DNA of 64,000 bases from Halocaridina rubra (lineage: Eukaryota > Arthropoda > Malacostraca > Decapoda > Atyidae). The notes below the pieces were generated by a model. That model saw only the letters and a program-made list of their open reading frames with translations. It was not told where the DNA came from and ran no database searches. Numbering within the stretch: the stretch's first letter is position 1; every line of letters starts with the position of its first letter. The stretch lies in NCBI GenBank assembly GCA_037179515.1, contig JAXCGZ010001888.1, positions 262,501-326,500 on the forward strand. The letters run 5' to 3'. The position numbers and the translations under genes are program-made. Shown in pieces: positions 24,880 through 38,206 of this stretch.

Positions 24880-25210
24880 GTTTTGTCATACTTCCGTATT
24901 AGCTAATGCACCCTCACACGCTATTTCCCTGACGATATTATATTAAAGATATGTTTGCTTTTTGTTCTTGATGCTTTTTTTCAATTTTCTTCATAATATT
25001 CGATCTCATTAAGCGGTAGAAGAGGAGTAGGATGCGGGAGAACGAACCTCTATCAGCAAACATTTTGCTACTTCCGTATCAGCTGATGCACTTTCACACG
25101 CTAATTCCCTGATGATATTATATTGAAAATATGTTTGCTGTTTGTTCTTAATGCTTTTTTTTCCATTTTCTTCTTAATATCCGATCGCATTAAGCGGTAG
25201 AATAGGAGGA
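24880..25210. repeat. Tandem duplication, about 180-bp unit, two copies
   Basis: Both units contain ACTTCCGTAT, ACACGCTA, TTCCCTGA, GATATTATATT and CATTAAGCGGTAGAA in the same order. The stretch 24650-24880 before it has no recognisable feature. Confidence 0.75.
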
Positions 25211-25289
25211 GGATGCCGGAAAAGTGCCTCAAAGGTGGTCAATTTTTTACTAAAATGAAAAAAAAAATTATATTTTTTGGCATGGGCGT

Positions 25290-25590
<301 letters not shown>

Positions 25591-25604
25591 CATTAAAAAA
25601 AATG

Positions 25605-26759
<1,155 letters not shown>

Positions 26760-26785
26760 TGTATACATGTAAATATATATAGAGG

Positions 26786-27111
26786 GGGGGTAACCACTTT
26801 ACATCAGGCTTCCGTTCCTGACAGCAGACTTAAGTTGGATTTCGACTTAAGTCATAACACACCTATAATTCGAACCTAGGTTCCCACCAATGTTAAAAAT
26901 AAATTCTCTATGACATAGAAAAATAGTTTAAGGTCTTAATCTAATACATAAAAATAGTTAAAGTACACTATGCAGTATTGCTTACCTTTACTACTGTGGT
27001 TTGCTTGCGTCTGGATGACTGGTATGTCTAAAAATATACATATTAATAATATATTAATTATTTATTCGATTCTGGTGTAACCTCGGAATGACTTAAAACA
27101 GGGACCCCCTA
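26786..27111 (+). mobile_element. Tigger1-like MITE
   Basis: It shares 'ATCAGGCTTCCGTTCCTGAC', 'CGAACCTAGGTTCCCACCAA' and 'GTATTGCTTACCTTTACT' with the C-terminal-side ends of the Tigger1-like elements at 52221 and 57478. It then jumps to their opposite end (ACTTAAAACAGGGACCCCCT). Transposase sequence is absent. A second copy in reverse orientation is at 60566-60856. Confidence 0.75.
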
Positions 27112-29240
27112 AACCTTGGTTTGACCGTGCCTGCTCCATGGCTATCCAGGCTAGGAATCAGGCTCACCTGTCTTACGAAGCCTCTCCTTCCGATTTAACT
27201 CGCTCTGCTTTTATTATAGCTAGGAATTGCTGTACAGCTCAGATTCGAAGGTCTAAGGCTTCCTTTATAAGAAGGAAAGTTGATGACCTTAACTTCTCTC
27301 CCAATGACAAGTGCTTCTCGGTCCTTAGCCAAAAACCTCTCCAAAAACTTCTGTAACTCAAGCTTTCCCCCTCTCATTCATTCTGATGGTTCTATAGCTT
27401 GCTCTCCCACTGACAAAGCCACTCGCTTTGGCTCTCATTTTTCTGCCAACTCTTCTATCAATGATTCCAGCGCACCTGTTCCTCAGTCTTTTCCCCTCTC
27501 TAACCCTATGCCCTCCCTTATCCTTTCTTCACGCAAAGTTCATAAGGTTCTTCGCTCGCTAAAGACGAACAAGGCAACCGGTCCCGATGGTATCCCTGCA
27601 TGGTTCCTCTAGGAGATTGCAGATGAACTGACTCCCGTTCTTTGCCGTCTTATTCGCCTCATTCTGTCAACCAATATCTATCCTTCATCTTGGAAGCATG
27701 CTCTAGTTCAACCTGTTCCTAAGAAGGGTGACCGCTCTATTCCTTCTAACTACCGACCTATTGCTCTAACCTCCTCTATTGCTAAAGTTTTTGAAACTTT
27801 GCTCAGTGCTCACTTCTTGAAACGCCTTACATCTAACTCGCTTATCTCCGATCACCAGTACGGCTTCCGCAAGGCAAGATCCACTGGTGATCTCCTGTCC
27901 TATCTTACTCATGTATGGACATCTTCTCTGAGGAACTATGGGGAATCCTTTGTCGTCGCCCTTGATATCTCTAAGGCCTTTGACAGAGTCTGGCACAAGG
28001 CTCTGTTGGCCAAACTCCCTGCCTATTACTTTACCCCTTCTTTCTGTTCTCTGATTTCCAGTTTTCCTACTGACCGTTCTATATTTGTAGTTGTTGATGG
28101 CGCGACATCTAGCCCTTTCTTTGTTACCAGTGGTGTTCCACAGGGCTCTGTTCTTTCACCTACTCTCTTCCTTCTCTTCATCAGTGATCTTCTACAATCC
28201 CCATCTTCCTCTCTTCTTCATGCTTTTGCCGATGATTATACCCTTCACATTTCCTCTGCCTTTTCTTCACAACCTTCATCTGTTACTCGTAATCAATCTC
28301 GTATCACTCTTTCTTCTACTGTTAACTTCTATTTGCAGAGAGTATCTGAATGGGGCACTCAAAATTTAGTTAAATTTAATGTCTCCAAGACACATTTTCT
28401 GGTTATCTCTTTATCTTTTTCTCCTCCTGGTAACCCTATTGTCTTCGAAACTAATGAAAGTTACCCTCTTAACTCTATCAATATATTAGGAATCCATATA
28501 GCCTCTAACTTGTCTTGGAGGAATCACATAATCCAAATTTCTAAATCCTCATCCAAAAAATTGGGGGTTTTGTTTCATTTTCATCATTACTTTTCCTCAT
28601 TGCAGTTACTTAAAACTTACAAAGATCTTATCCGCCCCTGCTTAGAATTCTGCTCACACATCTGGGGTGCTTCTTCCTTAACTTATCTTCTTGATAGGGT
28701 TGAATCTAAGGCAGTCAGACTCATTAATGATCCTTCTCTTACTTCTAACCTGGATTCTCTCTCTCTTCGCCGTAAGGTATGTTCCCTTTCACTTTTCTAT
28801 CACTACTACTTCAATCGATGCTCTGATGAGTTGGCGAGTTGCATCCCTCCTCCACTGCCGAGGCCGCGTAACACTCGCCAAGCAGCCTCATCTCACAGGT
28901 ACTGTGTGGAGATTTGTAGCTCGCGGATTGGTTGGTGCAGCGACTGCTTCTTCCCATCTACCTCCAGACTTTGGAACTCTCTTCCTCCTTCTGTCTTTCC
29001 TAATTCTTATGACCTTTCATTCTTCAAAAAGCAGATCTATCATTATCTCAGAGCCTAGTCCTCCATATCTCTGGGCCCTCTGTACTTTGACTGTTTTTTT
29101 CTGTCTGTCGTTTTCCTTTGTGTGACATTACCTCATCTCTGCCTTGACCTTAACCTTTTTCTTTTCCTTTGTCTTGGTATTTTCTCGTGCCCGGGCCTTT
29201 ATTGATGAGGGCAGTTTCTTCTTGTCCCGGTGTCACACTC
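27112..29240 (+). mobile_element. Jockey/I-like LINE, 5'-truncated
   Basis: It starts abruptly at PKPWFDRAC (a connection region between endonuclease and RT) right after a MITE. It continues through the RT and a C-terminus of the LWNSLPPSVFP type, then a 3' UTR ending GTCCCGGTGTCACACTCTT before (AT)n. Stops or shifts near 27355 and at 27610 break the frame. Two other fragments of the same family lie at 33712-34660 (minus) and 52350-52752 (+). Confidence 0.9.
27799..29058 (+). pseudogene. Jockey/I-like reverse transcriptase (419 codons open)
   Basis: Motif A is VVALDISKAFDRVWH, motif B SGVPQGSVLSPTLFLLF and motif C FADDYTLH. Downstream is a thumb/C-terminal region with WGTQNLVKFN, NILGIHIASNLSW and SRLWNSLPPSVFP, ending in FFKKQIYHYLRA. 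The preceding fingers region (ATGPDGIPAWFL, then a stop at 27610, then LIRLILSTNIYPSSWKH) is in the same reading direction, so the full protein once began further upstream. The catalytic Asp residues are retained, but the upstream stop and truncation make it non-functional. Confidence 0.9.
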
Positions 29241-29410
<170 letters not shown>

Positions 29411-29829
29411 CTATATACTGGGGAAAGTACCGACATCTCTAAGATATTGCACCACTTTCCCTTCAACCTCGCACTCTGTTGACTGGCACGGGGCCGCACT
29501 ATGATTCTCTTCCATGTATATGCTCTGTATTTCTGTGTGGTGCTGATGACAGTTGTTTAAAAACTGATCAAAGCATAATATAAGAGTAGAAGATAATAAC
29601 TGAAAAGTAAGATGCCTCTTTTCAATATATGAATGGAAATATTAAACAGTAAATTACAATGTACTGTATGACAGCAGCTTTGAGAGGCCCTGAGGATCTC
29701 TTTATATTCTACACTATTTTCCTCATTGGTACACTCCAACTACTAAGTTCTATATTGCTTTTTTTTTGTTTCTGTTTTGTTTTTCATTGATTCTCTTACA
29801 GTAAAAATGCAACAAGCGATAATTGATGA

Positions 29830-30610
29830 ACTTACCCAGCAGCTCTTTTCTTGCTTTACCCATCAGTGTGTCCAGGTTACTCTGTCCGATAAAATCTCAC
29901 TGAGTTATCCTAAACATTAACTCTACTCTATGCAGCATTTCACATGCTTTATTAGACACAGTTATAAGGGCTCCTTATTTATATTCATTTAGGAAAGTCA
30001 AGTCTGCTTCTTTATGAGGTGTCTGATTGTCTGATGTTATTAACTCTCCTAAGCGCTCACCACATGTGGTCTCCATGTTTTTTATACTGTGAATACAGTA
30101 GCCACTAAGGTTGTACAAAGAATCTCTCTCCGTTACTGACTAGTCCGGCTCACTTTCATGAGTGAAATTTATTTTGCTGACTTCTGATTTGAAACTTTTA
30201 TATAGAAACTCAGCAAAGAACTCCCTATAATCTTTTTCATAACTATCTGAGCTTGAAAGTGTAAGATACTGAGCTGTACTTACAGTCTTTAAAGCATATT
30301 TGAAATCAAGGAGAGATGGTACAGGTTTCTTAAGGCACACTAGTGATAACAAATATTCCAAGCAGTCTTGAGTAAGTCTAGAAGTAAGCAGAAATTTGTG
30401 ATCACCATCCAGAAGCTCTTTTGCAATCTAGGACTGAAGTGGTTGAAATTATTACTCCAGTTTGGATGAGTTTCCAGTCTCGTTTACAGCCGATATTCAT
30501 ACCTCTAAAGATTTAATTCATGTCTTCTAGGAAATTTACTGCTTCATCATATTTCTTTGGATCCAATTTACTGAGTGCTAGCACAGGTCATCAACTGATC
30601 TTGCCCCATC
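29830..30610 (-). pseudogene. P-element/THAP9-type transposase C-terminal relic
   Basis: Read on the minus strand, KLDPKKYDEAVNFLEDMN is followed, after stops, by IAKELLDGDHKFLLTSRLTQ and DCLEYLLSLV. The TSRLTQD-x-LE signature is characteristic of P-element/THAP9 transposases. Next come LLDFKYALKTVSTAQYL, YREFFAEFLYKSF, then LYNLSGYCIHSIKN with a downstream TCG segment, ADLTFLNEYK, and ACEMLHRVELMFRI, all expected for the C-terminal part of that family. At least three in-frame stops are present (near 30430, 29990 and 29910). The open piece 30140-30361 is the best preserved. The THAP DNA-binding end is at 31010-31716 on the same strand. Confidence 0.72.
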
Positions 30611-31009
30611 ATCATCAGTGTTGGCACCTCCTCCGTCACACTCCGGGGCACCATCCTCAGCTTCTGTTAACATGAATAGGCAGAGGCCAGAAATTAAATT
30701 GATGAGGAATACACAGTATATATAATTACTGAAATTTATATTATTAGTATAGAAGTATGTTGGTGATTAGAAATATTAAGTGACGTAAATATATATACAA
30801 GGTTTACAGTTTTTTTTTACAAAATCTTTTTTATTTAGTATTTACAACACTGTAGAACATCTCGAAACTTACAAGCACACAAGAAGTCAGCATTTTGTCG
30901 GATCTTACAATAATTGTGATCCAACCCGTCATTTTTGGTTTGTGTCTCACAGAGATTTCACTTAGCAGGAGCTTTTTTACATTTGGGAATGCTACGGTGA
31001 GAAAAGATG

Positions 31010-31716
31010 GTTGGCACTGCCATTCCAGCTCAGCTAGATGGTTGGCACTGCCATTCCACCTCAGCTTTCACTTGCCATCTGCTGGTTGGTTTTCAAACTG
31101 TTCATGTTCAAAGTGATCCTGCAAAGTGTACCAACTACTACGTAACCACATTTACATGATACTAAAACACATACGAAAATAATTGTCATGCACATGAAAA
31201 TAGTAGCATAAAATTGTATAAGTTCGTTTACCTATTGCAATGAAGAACACGATCTATTAAATATTTTGTTAATAATATATTTACATGTTGACTTAACCAC
31301 ACAAAACACACAAAAACGGGAAATATGATTATACACCGGACAATCAAGACTGCACATAAATATTGATAAACAGCTCTTATGCCATCGGCATGAAACACAC
31401 TCGAATGATTAATTTTTTGAATTACCTCTTCTTACACAAATTCATTATCAGTTATTAAGCAGTCCTGAAGATCTTATGACTATAATAGTTCCCTCATTAA
31501 GTAATTATTTTATTTCTACTACAAGCAAGAATGACACTGCATGATGAAATACATGAAACTTACCTCATATAAAACTGATCTGGACGTAGGTTCCCACCCC
31601 AGTCAATTAACTTTATTTCTCCATACCCTCGGTCTTTCCGGGTTGCTTTGGAAATAAAACACCCTGTGTCCTTTTTCTGGTCGGTTGCTGCATCCATACA
31701 ATGAACAGACCGGCAT
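31010..31716 (-). pseudogene. THAP zinc-finger domain relic, split by an intron
   Basis: From the ATG at 31716 the minus strand reads MPVCSLYGCSNRPEKGH then RVFYFQ, NPERPRVWRNKVN, a stop, and LGWEPTSRSVLYE. It ends at a consensus donor (GAG/GTAAGT, 31564/31563). After a 445-bp intron an acceptor (TTTGCAG) at 31119 opens DHFEHEQFEN, then ADGK, a stop, and KLRWN. This is the order of a THAP C2CH finger: C-x4-C, W, C-x2-H, with HFE..F. The third zinc ligand, normally Cys two residues before the DHF/EHF His, reads Tyr (TAT for TGT). A roughly 31-bp tandem duplication (GGTTGGCACTGCCATTCC unit, 31010-31070) damages the end. It is probably the N-terminus of the relic at 29830-30610. Confidence 0.72.
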
Positions 31717-31875
31717 TGCGTCTACACAACTCCACACACAGCAGCCATGAACTTAAGGAAACTGGGAATAACTATGGTATGCATGGGAGCGAGTGCGCGT
31801 GCGCTAATTGGAGGGTAAATGGCACCCGAATCCGTGCACCCCGTACCTCCTATGACGCTACTCACCCAGTATAGG

Positions 31876-32012
<137 letters not shown>

Positions 32013-32084
32013 AACCATATACAACTGGAACAGGTTTAATAACAATGACAGGAAAAGTACTTGGATGTGCTGGTTGCACTATGA

Positions 32085-32330
32085 TGTGCAGATTTTTATC
32101 TGTAGTAGTAGCTCAGTTGGTATGGTGGCACTATTATGTAGCCTACGATGCAGATTCGGTTCCCCTGATAATCAGCATGTTTCTCATGGAAAATGGTGCA
32201 TTATTAACATCAGGGTTTCAATTTTGATTTTATTCTGCAATCCAAGGTTGTGCTTTGACTCAGCCACTCCTTACAAGGCGAATTACGGCCTCTGTAAATG
32301 TATGTTTGTTTATTTGTTTATGGACGTATA
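32085..32330 (+). mobile_element. Possible degenerate tRNA-derived SINE
   Basis: The sequence contains GTAGCTCAGTTGGTATGG, a good A-box context, and about 45 bp later GATTCGGTTCCC, a B-box-like element. Both have the usual spacing for a tRNA head. A body of about 180 bp follows with no clear tail or target duplication. A tRNA gene is unlikely because acceptor pairing is not apparent. Confidence 0.4.
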
Positions 32331-32422
32331 GTAATATCCTGTTATGTATATAATCAGCCTTGTATTACATTTAAAAATATTTCAGTTGTTTATTTGTATT
32401 GTGAGCTAACATACATTTTCAG

Positions 32423-32626
32423 ATAGTATCTAGCTATGGTGAAGAATTAATTCAGGGTAAGCTCATAGCTCTCCATCGTGATGGGTGGTTTTCTGATGAC
32501 TCCAGCGGGGTTAATCTCACCATCATTACTCCATTTGGGGGTTTTCGCAATTTTGGATTTGCATATCAACTACATCCTGACCTAACAACACCTAACTTTG
32601 CTGAAGTGGAATGGGAACAGTTAAAG
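32423..32626 (+). CDS. Small upstream exon of the giant lipoprotein-like gene
   Basis: A 204-bp (68-codon) stretch open in phase 0, preceded by a pyrimidine-rich tract and AG (CATTTTCAG/ATAGTA) and followed by a consensus donor (TTAAAG/GTAAAG). It encodes VNLTIITPFGGFRNFGFAYQ, the same 'Thr-Pro-Phe then alternating hydrophobic' unit that is repeated through 39941-50610, and ends FAEVEWEQLK. The phase at its 3' side (0) matches that at the 5' side of the giant exon. Joined across the 7.3-kb intron the reading continues as EWEQLK-LHGLVHIDIPNN. Exons further upstream must exist, as there is no start codon or signal peptide here; none was found in the window. Coding status is inferred from frame, splice sites and motif. 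Confidence 0.78.
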
Positions 32627-33711
32627 GTAAAGTGATTTATTTGTAAATTATGTAACATTGTCTTGCATAACAATTTCCTGCCTTTCAGATGATAGTTTAT
32701 TTTAGTATACCAGGGGTGTTGTGCTTTAATTTCAAAGTGTATATTCATTTGAGTTATTTTAGTTGACATCTAGTTTATATATCATTCCCATGGCTCAGTC
32801 AGTTGTAATCTTTAAACATTGTTTTGTATAATGAAGAGTGATGTGGTTTGATTTTATCTGTCAGAATGGTTTAAGTCAAGTATTTCCTTATTGAAAAGAC
32901 AGAGGAGTGTTTTTATTAAAGACTGATGTGGTTAGATTAGGTTAGCCGAGATTGTTTAAGTTCAGTATTTCCATGTTGAAACGACTGATGAGTGGAACCA
33001 GTGTTCAGAGCTACTCCTCTTTGAAATCAGACAGAAGCAACACAGTGCTACAGGTAATGCATGAGAACTGAGGGTATTAAATTCTGCATCCCATACTGTA
33101 TGGCAGACTAACACTTTCAGGGGGAGTAGGTTTACAAAGTGATGTGAAAAATAAATAATTCATGGCACTAACTATAAGTGTGGCAAGTTCCAAAAGTTTT
33201 TTCTTAATCAGTGGTTGCTATTACTAATTTTTGCTGTTTTCTGTATATGTCTTGTTTCAGATAAATTTTTAGATTTTTTAGGGCTTGTATAAGCTGGGAT
33301 ATTTTCTTCGTCATACTGGTTTGTAATTGATGTTATCATTATTGTGTGTACTTTACTAGTATGATTACCAATTACCATCCCTATTTTTTTTCCTTTTTTT
33401 CCTTGCCTATGTTTTTTGCACTCTGGCTTATCTGTAGATGTCTGTTGCTATTGCCTTACGTTTGCAGTTTATATATTGGACCTTTGCTTAATATAAGGCA
33501 TATATTTTTACAAGAGATTACTTTTCTACTTATTGTCAGTATTGGAGTTTTTCCTTTTAATTTGTGAGTAACATTAGCCAGCAGGCCTTCTCATTTCCTT
33601 TTCCATCATTACTACAATATTGGGCTCTTGTATATAAGCGTAACACCAGGGTGCTCTTGGGTTATTCTTAATTACAAGGCAAATCACTTAACCTAGCCTT
33701 ACCTAACTTTT

Positions 33712-34660
33712 TTTTTATGAGTGTGACTGGGACAGGCAAGGAAATTGCACACAACAGGCCCAGACACCAAGAAAAGATTAAAACGAAGAAAAAGTAGAAG
33801 TTTGAAAACAAGGCAGAAATAAGATAATGATATGCAATTGGAAACGGACAGAAAGCAATGAAAACCTAGAGTTATGGCAGGATTAGGCCCTGAGATGACG
33901 ATAGATTCGCTTTTTAAAGGAAGATAGGTCATAAGAATTGGGAAAGACAAAAGGAGGAAGAGTGTTCTAGTGTCTGGAGGTGGATGGGAAGAAGCAGTTG
34001 CTGCACCAACCAATCCACTTGCTACAAATCTCCACACAGTACCTGTGAGACAAGGCCGCTTGGCGAGTGTAACATTGCCTCAGCAATGGAGGAGGATGCA
34101 ACTTGCCAACTCATTAGGGCAACAATGGAAGTAGTAGTGATAGAAAAAAGAAAGGGATGATACCTTACGGTGAAGAGAAAGAGAATCCAGATTATGAGTA
34201 AAAGAATGGTCATTGATGAGTCTGACTGCCTTAGATTCAACCCTATCAAGGAGATAAGTATAAGAAGCACCCCAGATGTATGAGCAGTATTATATCAAGG
34301 ACGGATAAGACCTTTATATATTTTAAGTAACTGAAAAGAGGGAAAGTAATGACGAAAACGAAACATGACCCCCAATTTTTTGGATGCAGATTTAGAAATT
34401 TGGATTATGTGACTCCTCCAAGACAAGTTAGAAGTTATCTGGAGTCCTAATATGTTAATAAAATTAGAGGGTAAATTTCGTTTGTTTAGAAGGCAATTGG
34501 GCTATTAGGATGAGAAGAAGATAAAGAGATAGCAAGAAATTGTGTCTTAGGGGCATTAATTTAACTATATTTAATTCCTCTGAGTTGAGATTTAAATAAA
34601 GAATGATACGAGACTGATTTCTAATAGCAGATGATGGTTATGAAGTGAAGGCAAAGGAAC
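33712..34660 (-). mobile_element. Jockey/I-like LINE fragment, decayed
   Basis: Read on the minus strand it matches the last about 900 bp of the element at 27112-29240, including the LTYLLDRVESKAVRLI-type region and the GTGTGGAGATTTGTAGC and TGCTTCTTCCCATC stretches of the C-terminus. Stops and indels are frequent. The 3' end is near 33712 at CCCAGTCACACTC. Confidence 0.78.
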
Positions 34661-35861
34661 AAGAAAGGCTAGACTTTACATGGGGTTGTGGAGGTTACTC
34701 ATCTTTAGATGATCCAAATAATGAAACGTTTCCTCTCGCTGACTTATTAGGTGAGCTTTAGGAACTCTTTTACCTGTTTTCTGCAGTGTTGGCATTCACT
34801 CTATATGAATGCAATCTTCATTGTTTTGAAATTCTGTTGCTGCAAATGCTTTGGATTTCGTATTGGCTGAATGAATGCCTTTTTAATTTTATATAAAGAT
34901 TTTTGAGTATTACAAGGCTGCTGTGTTTTGCATTTCCCTTATTATTTTGCATGCTCGTTGAGATTTTGCATGTTATTTGCACCTTGGTTGACTTTGGGGT
35001 CCTTGGTGGCTTGCATGTTTAGCCTATTTCTCCAATCTAGCAACTTTGTGTGCTTCCATTTCTGTGTTCATTATTTATTCGCCATTAGGAGAAATATGGA
35101 TTTGCTTCCTAGTTTTGTTTGTAATTTTCTTTTTCTTGGAGCTTATTCTTTCCCATTGTTTTGTTGTAGTGGGCTTTGTCATTGATCTTCTTCTCTCTTT
35201 TTTTTATGGTCAAGGTTTCTCTTCTTTGATCCAAGAGTTTTACTAGGTTTTCTCAGGCTCTCGTTTGTGTATTTATTGTTACCTGCCATGCTGTGGTGGT
35301 CGGCTTTTAGACTTTTTGATTGTTAAATATATATTTGTGTACTTGGTTAAATGTTTTCTTGCCTACCCTCCCCCTTCCCTTGTAGCCTCTTGTTCAGGTT
35401 AGGGATGGGATAAATGCTTTTTCTACTATGCGTTCATGATATGTTTAGCACCATATTTAGTCTCACATTTTAAAGAAGGAGGGGGGCGTTTGAAAGGGAC
35501 TTGGCTCTCACTTTGTTCTTTCTGTCTTCTTTGCTGACTTTATAATTAGAGGTCTTATGTATTTAGGTGTTCTTATTTAACATTTGTGTTCATTCAGTTC
35601 AGTGCTTAACTCATTTTGTTGGTGTGTCATTGTTTCTGAACCTTTGGATTCCTTCATAGCTATGACACAATTTCCAGAGTGTTGTTAACAGCACTACCTT
35701 AAAGCATTTCAAAAGAAATCTAGACAGAATCCTGTACACTAAGATGAATGTCAACTGGGTATGTATTATCGAGCAGATATGAAGTTTCCTCTTGGTATGA
35801 ACTGCAAAGTCTGTGAGATACTAATACTAACCTTGTAACTACTAATAACACGCACACAAAT

Positions 35862-38097
35862 TCTGATGGAGTAGCTGGTAAGGCAGTAGAATTAAAAGAT
35901 AGGATTCACAACAGTTAGGCAGATATAGTAGCAGTTACAGAGACTAAGTGTAGAGGCACTGAGGACACGAGGAGGAACTATCCGAAAGGAGATTACATCA
36001 AAATGAATGAGCTTTTCGCAGTTATTGACTGGAGGACCTTATTTTACAACAAATCTGTACAAGAAATGTACGACATCTTTTGTGAGAAATATGGGAAGAT
36101 AGTAGATTGCTGCATACCTGTCACCAAAATTGGAGTAATTCATTCCAGAGAGAAATGGTTCGATAATGAGTGTAAAAGAGCTAAGGAGTGAAGAGACAAA
36201 TGCTGGAAAAGGTATAGGAGGAGAAAAAACATAAATGCCTGGCAGACCTATAAAAGAGCAAGAAATTATTACCTAAGTAAAAGAAGAGAGACAGAGAAAG
36301 ATTATGAAAGGGACATCACCAGGTAGGCTAAAGAAAATCCCAAACTTTTCCACAGCTTTATCATAGGAAAACTGAAGGTAAAAGAACAGGTTTTAAAGCT
36401 TAAGAGAGGGGATGGCAGCATCACTGAGACGGATGAAGAGATCTGCAATGAATTGAACAAGGAGTTTCAGTCAGTATTACAGTAGAAAATACGCCACCCC
36501 CTCAGATTGTAGAAATAGAAGCTCATGGGCCAGTATTAGAGAAAATCATCCTTTCAACCACAGAGGTATGCAAAGTGCTGATGGAGTTAGATGTCCATAA
36601 AGCTACAAATCCTGATGTACTTAAAAAATGCGGAAACGTAATACCAGTGGCACTAAGTATCATATTTAAAAAGTCGCTGGAGTCAGGAGAGATTCCAAGA
36701 TGCTGGAAACAAGTGAACGTGATACCTATCTTCAAAAAGGGAAGGAGGGATACGGCTCTAAACTGTAGACCTGTTTCCTTGATCAGCATAGTTTGCAAAG
36801 TTATGGAGAAACTACTAAGGAAACATATCTCTCTTCACTTGGAATCCTTCAACTTCTTGTCAGTGAGACAACATGGCTTCAGAGAAGGTAGAGCAACAGT
36901 AACAAACTTATTAGAATTTTATGATGAGGTAAGCCGAATCTTACAGAAGAGGGCTGGGCAGATTGCATATTCCTAGACTTCCAGAAAGCGTGTGACACTG
37001 TTACACATGGGAGACTTATTAGGAAGCTGCAAGCAATGGCTAGAATAGCTGGAAATGTCTTGGAATGGATAAAAACATACTAAGAAGGAAGGGAACAGAG
37101 GGTTAGAGTAAGACACTCAGTGTCTGAATGGAGGAATTAGTAGTGGAGTTACATAGGATTCAGTTTTAGGGCCACTTTTGTTCCTTGTATATGTAAATGA
37201 CCTGCCAGAGTCTGTAAATTCATTCATGAATATGTTTGCGGATGATGCAAAGATTGTGAAGAAAGTAAGAAACGAGAACAATGGCAGAGAACTTCACGAA
37301 GATCTTAATAGTCTGTGAGTGGTCAGAAAAGTGGCTAATGAAATTCAGTACTCTCAAAATGTTAGGTAATGAGAATGGGTACAAGTGCAAGAAGGCCCAA
37401 GCCTGACTACTCTGTGGCAGGAATAGAACTTCAAGAGACAGAGAATGAGAGAGATCTAGGAGTAAACATACTGTCCGATTTGTCTCCAGAAATGCATGTA
37501 AATGCATAGTAAGGGCAGCATATGCTTTCTTAGCAAATGTAAGGGTAGTCTTCAGGCACATGGACAAGGAAATGTTCAAAAATACTTATGTAACCTATGT
37601 GAGGCCAAAATTTGAATATGCAGCCCTCTTTTGGAATCCGTACTTGAAAAAGGACGTAGTTAAGCTGGAAAAAATCAGAGACATGTGACGAAACTGGTGC
37701 CAGAAATGCGCTGTCTCAGTTATGTTGAGAGACTGAGGGAATTAGACTTACCATCACTCGAAGCTAGAAGATTGAGGAGAATATTTTTACAGTCTTTAAA
37801 TTCCTTCATGGTTATGATAGAGTGGATGTGGATCGATATTTTTATATAGCTGGCACTAGAACTAGAGGTCATAGTTTGAAGCTTTGTAAGAAAACTTCTT
37901 TGCAGGATGTAAGGAAGTACTTTTTTTTAGTGTAAGAGTAGTTGATAATTGGAATTGGCTAAGTGAGGAGGTAGGTAATGCTAACTCAATCCATTGTTTT
38001 AAGCTCAAGTATGGTAAGTATCACTTAGTGCAAAGTGGAACCGATCAGGAGACGGGAAGCTACGAGCTTGGGGCTCTCTCCCGTAAGCACAATTAGG
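35862..38097 (+). mobile_element. CR1/L2-like LINE copy, internally deleted and heavily decayed
   Basis: It starts at GATGGAGTAGCTGGTAAGGC (endonuclease start). It jumps at about 35949 from ACAGAGACTAAG straight to GTAGAGGCACTGAGG, losing most of the endonuclease. It then follows the RT region with many stops and indels (for example 36189, 36328, 36975, 37081 and 37128) to a 3' UTR ending ACAATTAGGT. Open remnants are 36003-36191 and 36575-36976. It is more diverged than the other copies, so it looks like an older insertion. Confidence 0.88.
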
Positions 38098-38108
38098 TCT
38101 TTGCACTT

Positions 38109-38109
<1 letters not shown>

Positions 38110-38203
<94 letters not shown>
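38110..38203. repeat. (CT)n microsatellite
   Basis: About 94 bp of CT with one CCCTCCT interruption, directly after the LINE copy. Confidence 0.96.

Positions 38204-38206
<3 letters not shown>

Noticed and set aside
34928..35246. Hydrophobic frames in the intron resembling membrane proteins
   Set aside because: T-rich intronic sequence gives Phe/Leu-rich frames; no conserved pattern or splice support.
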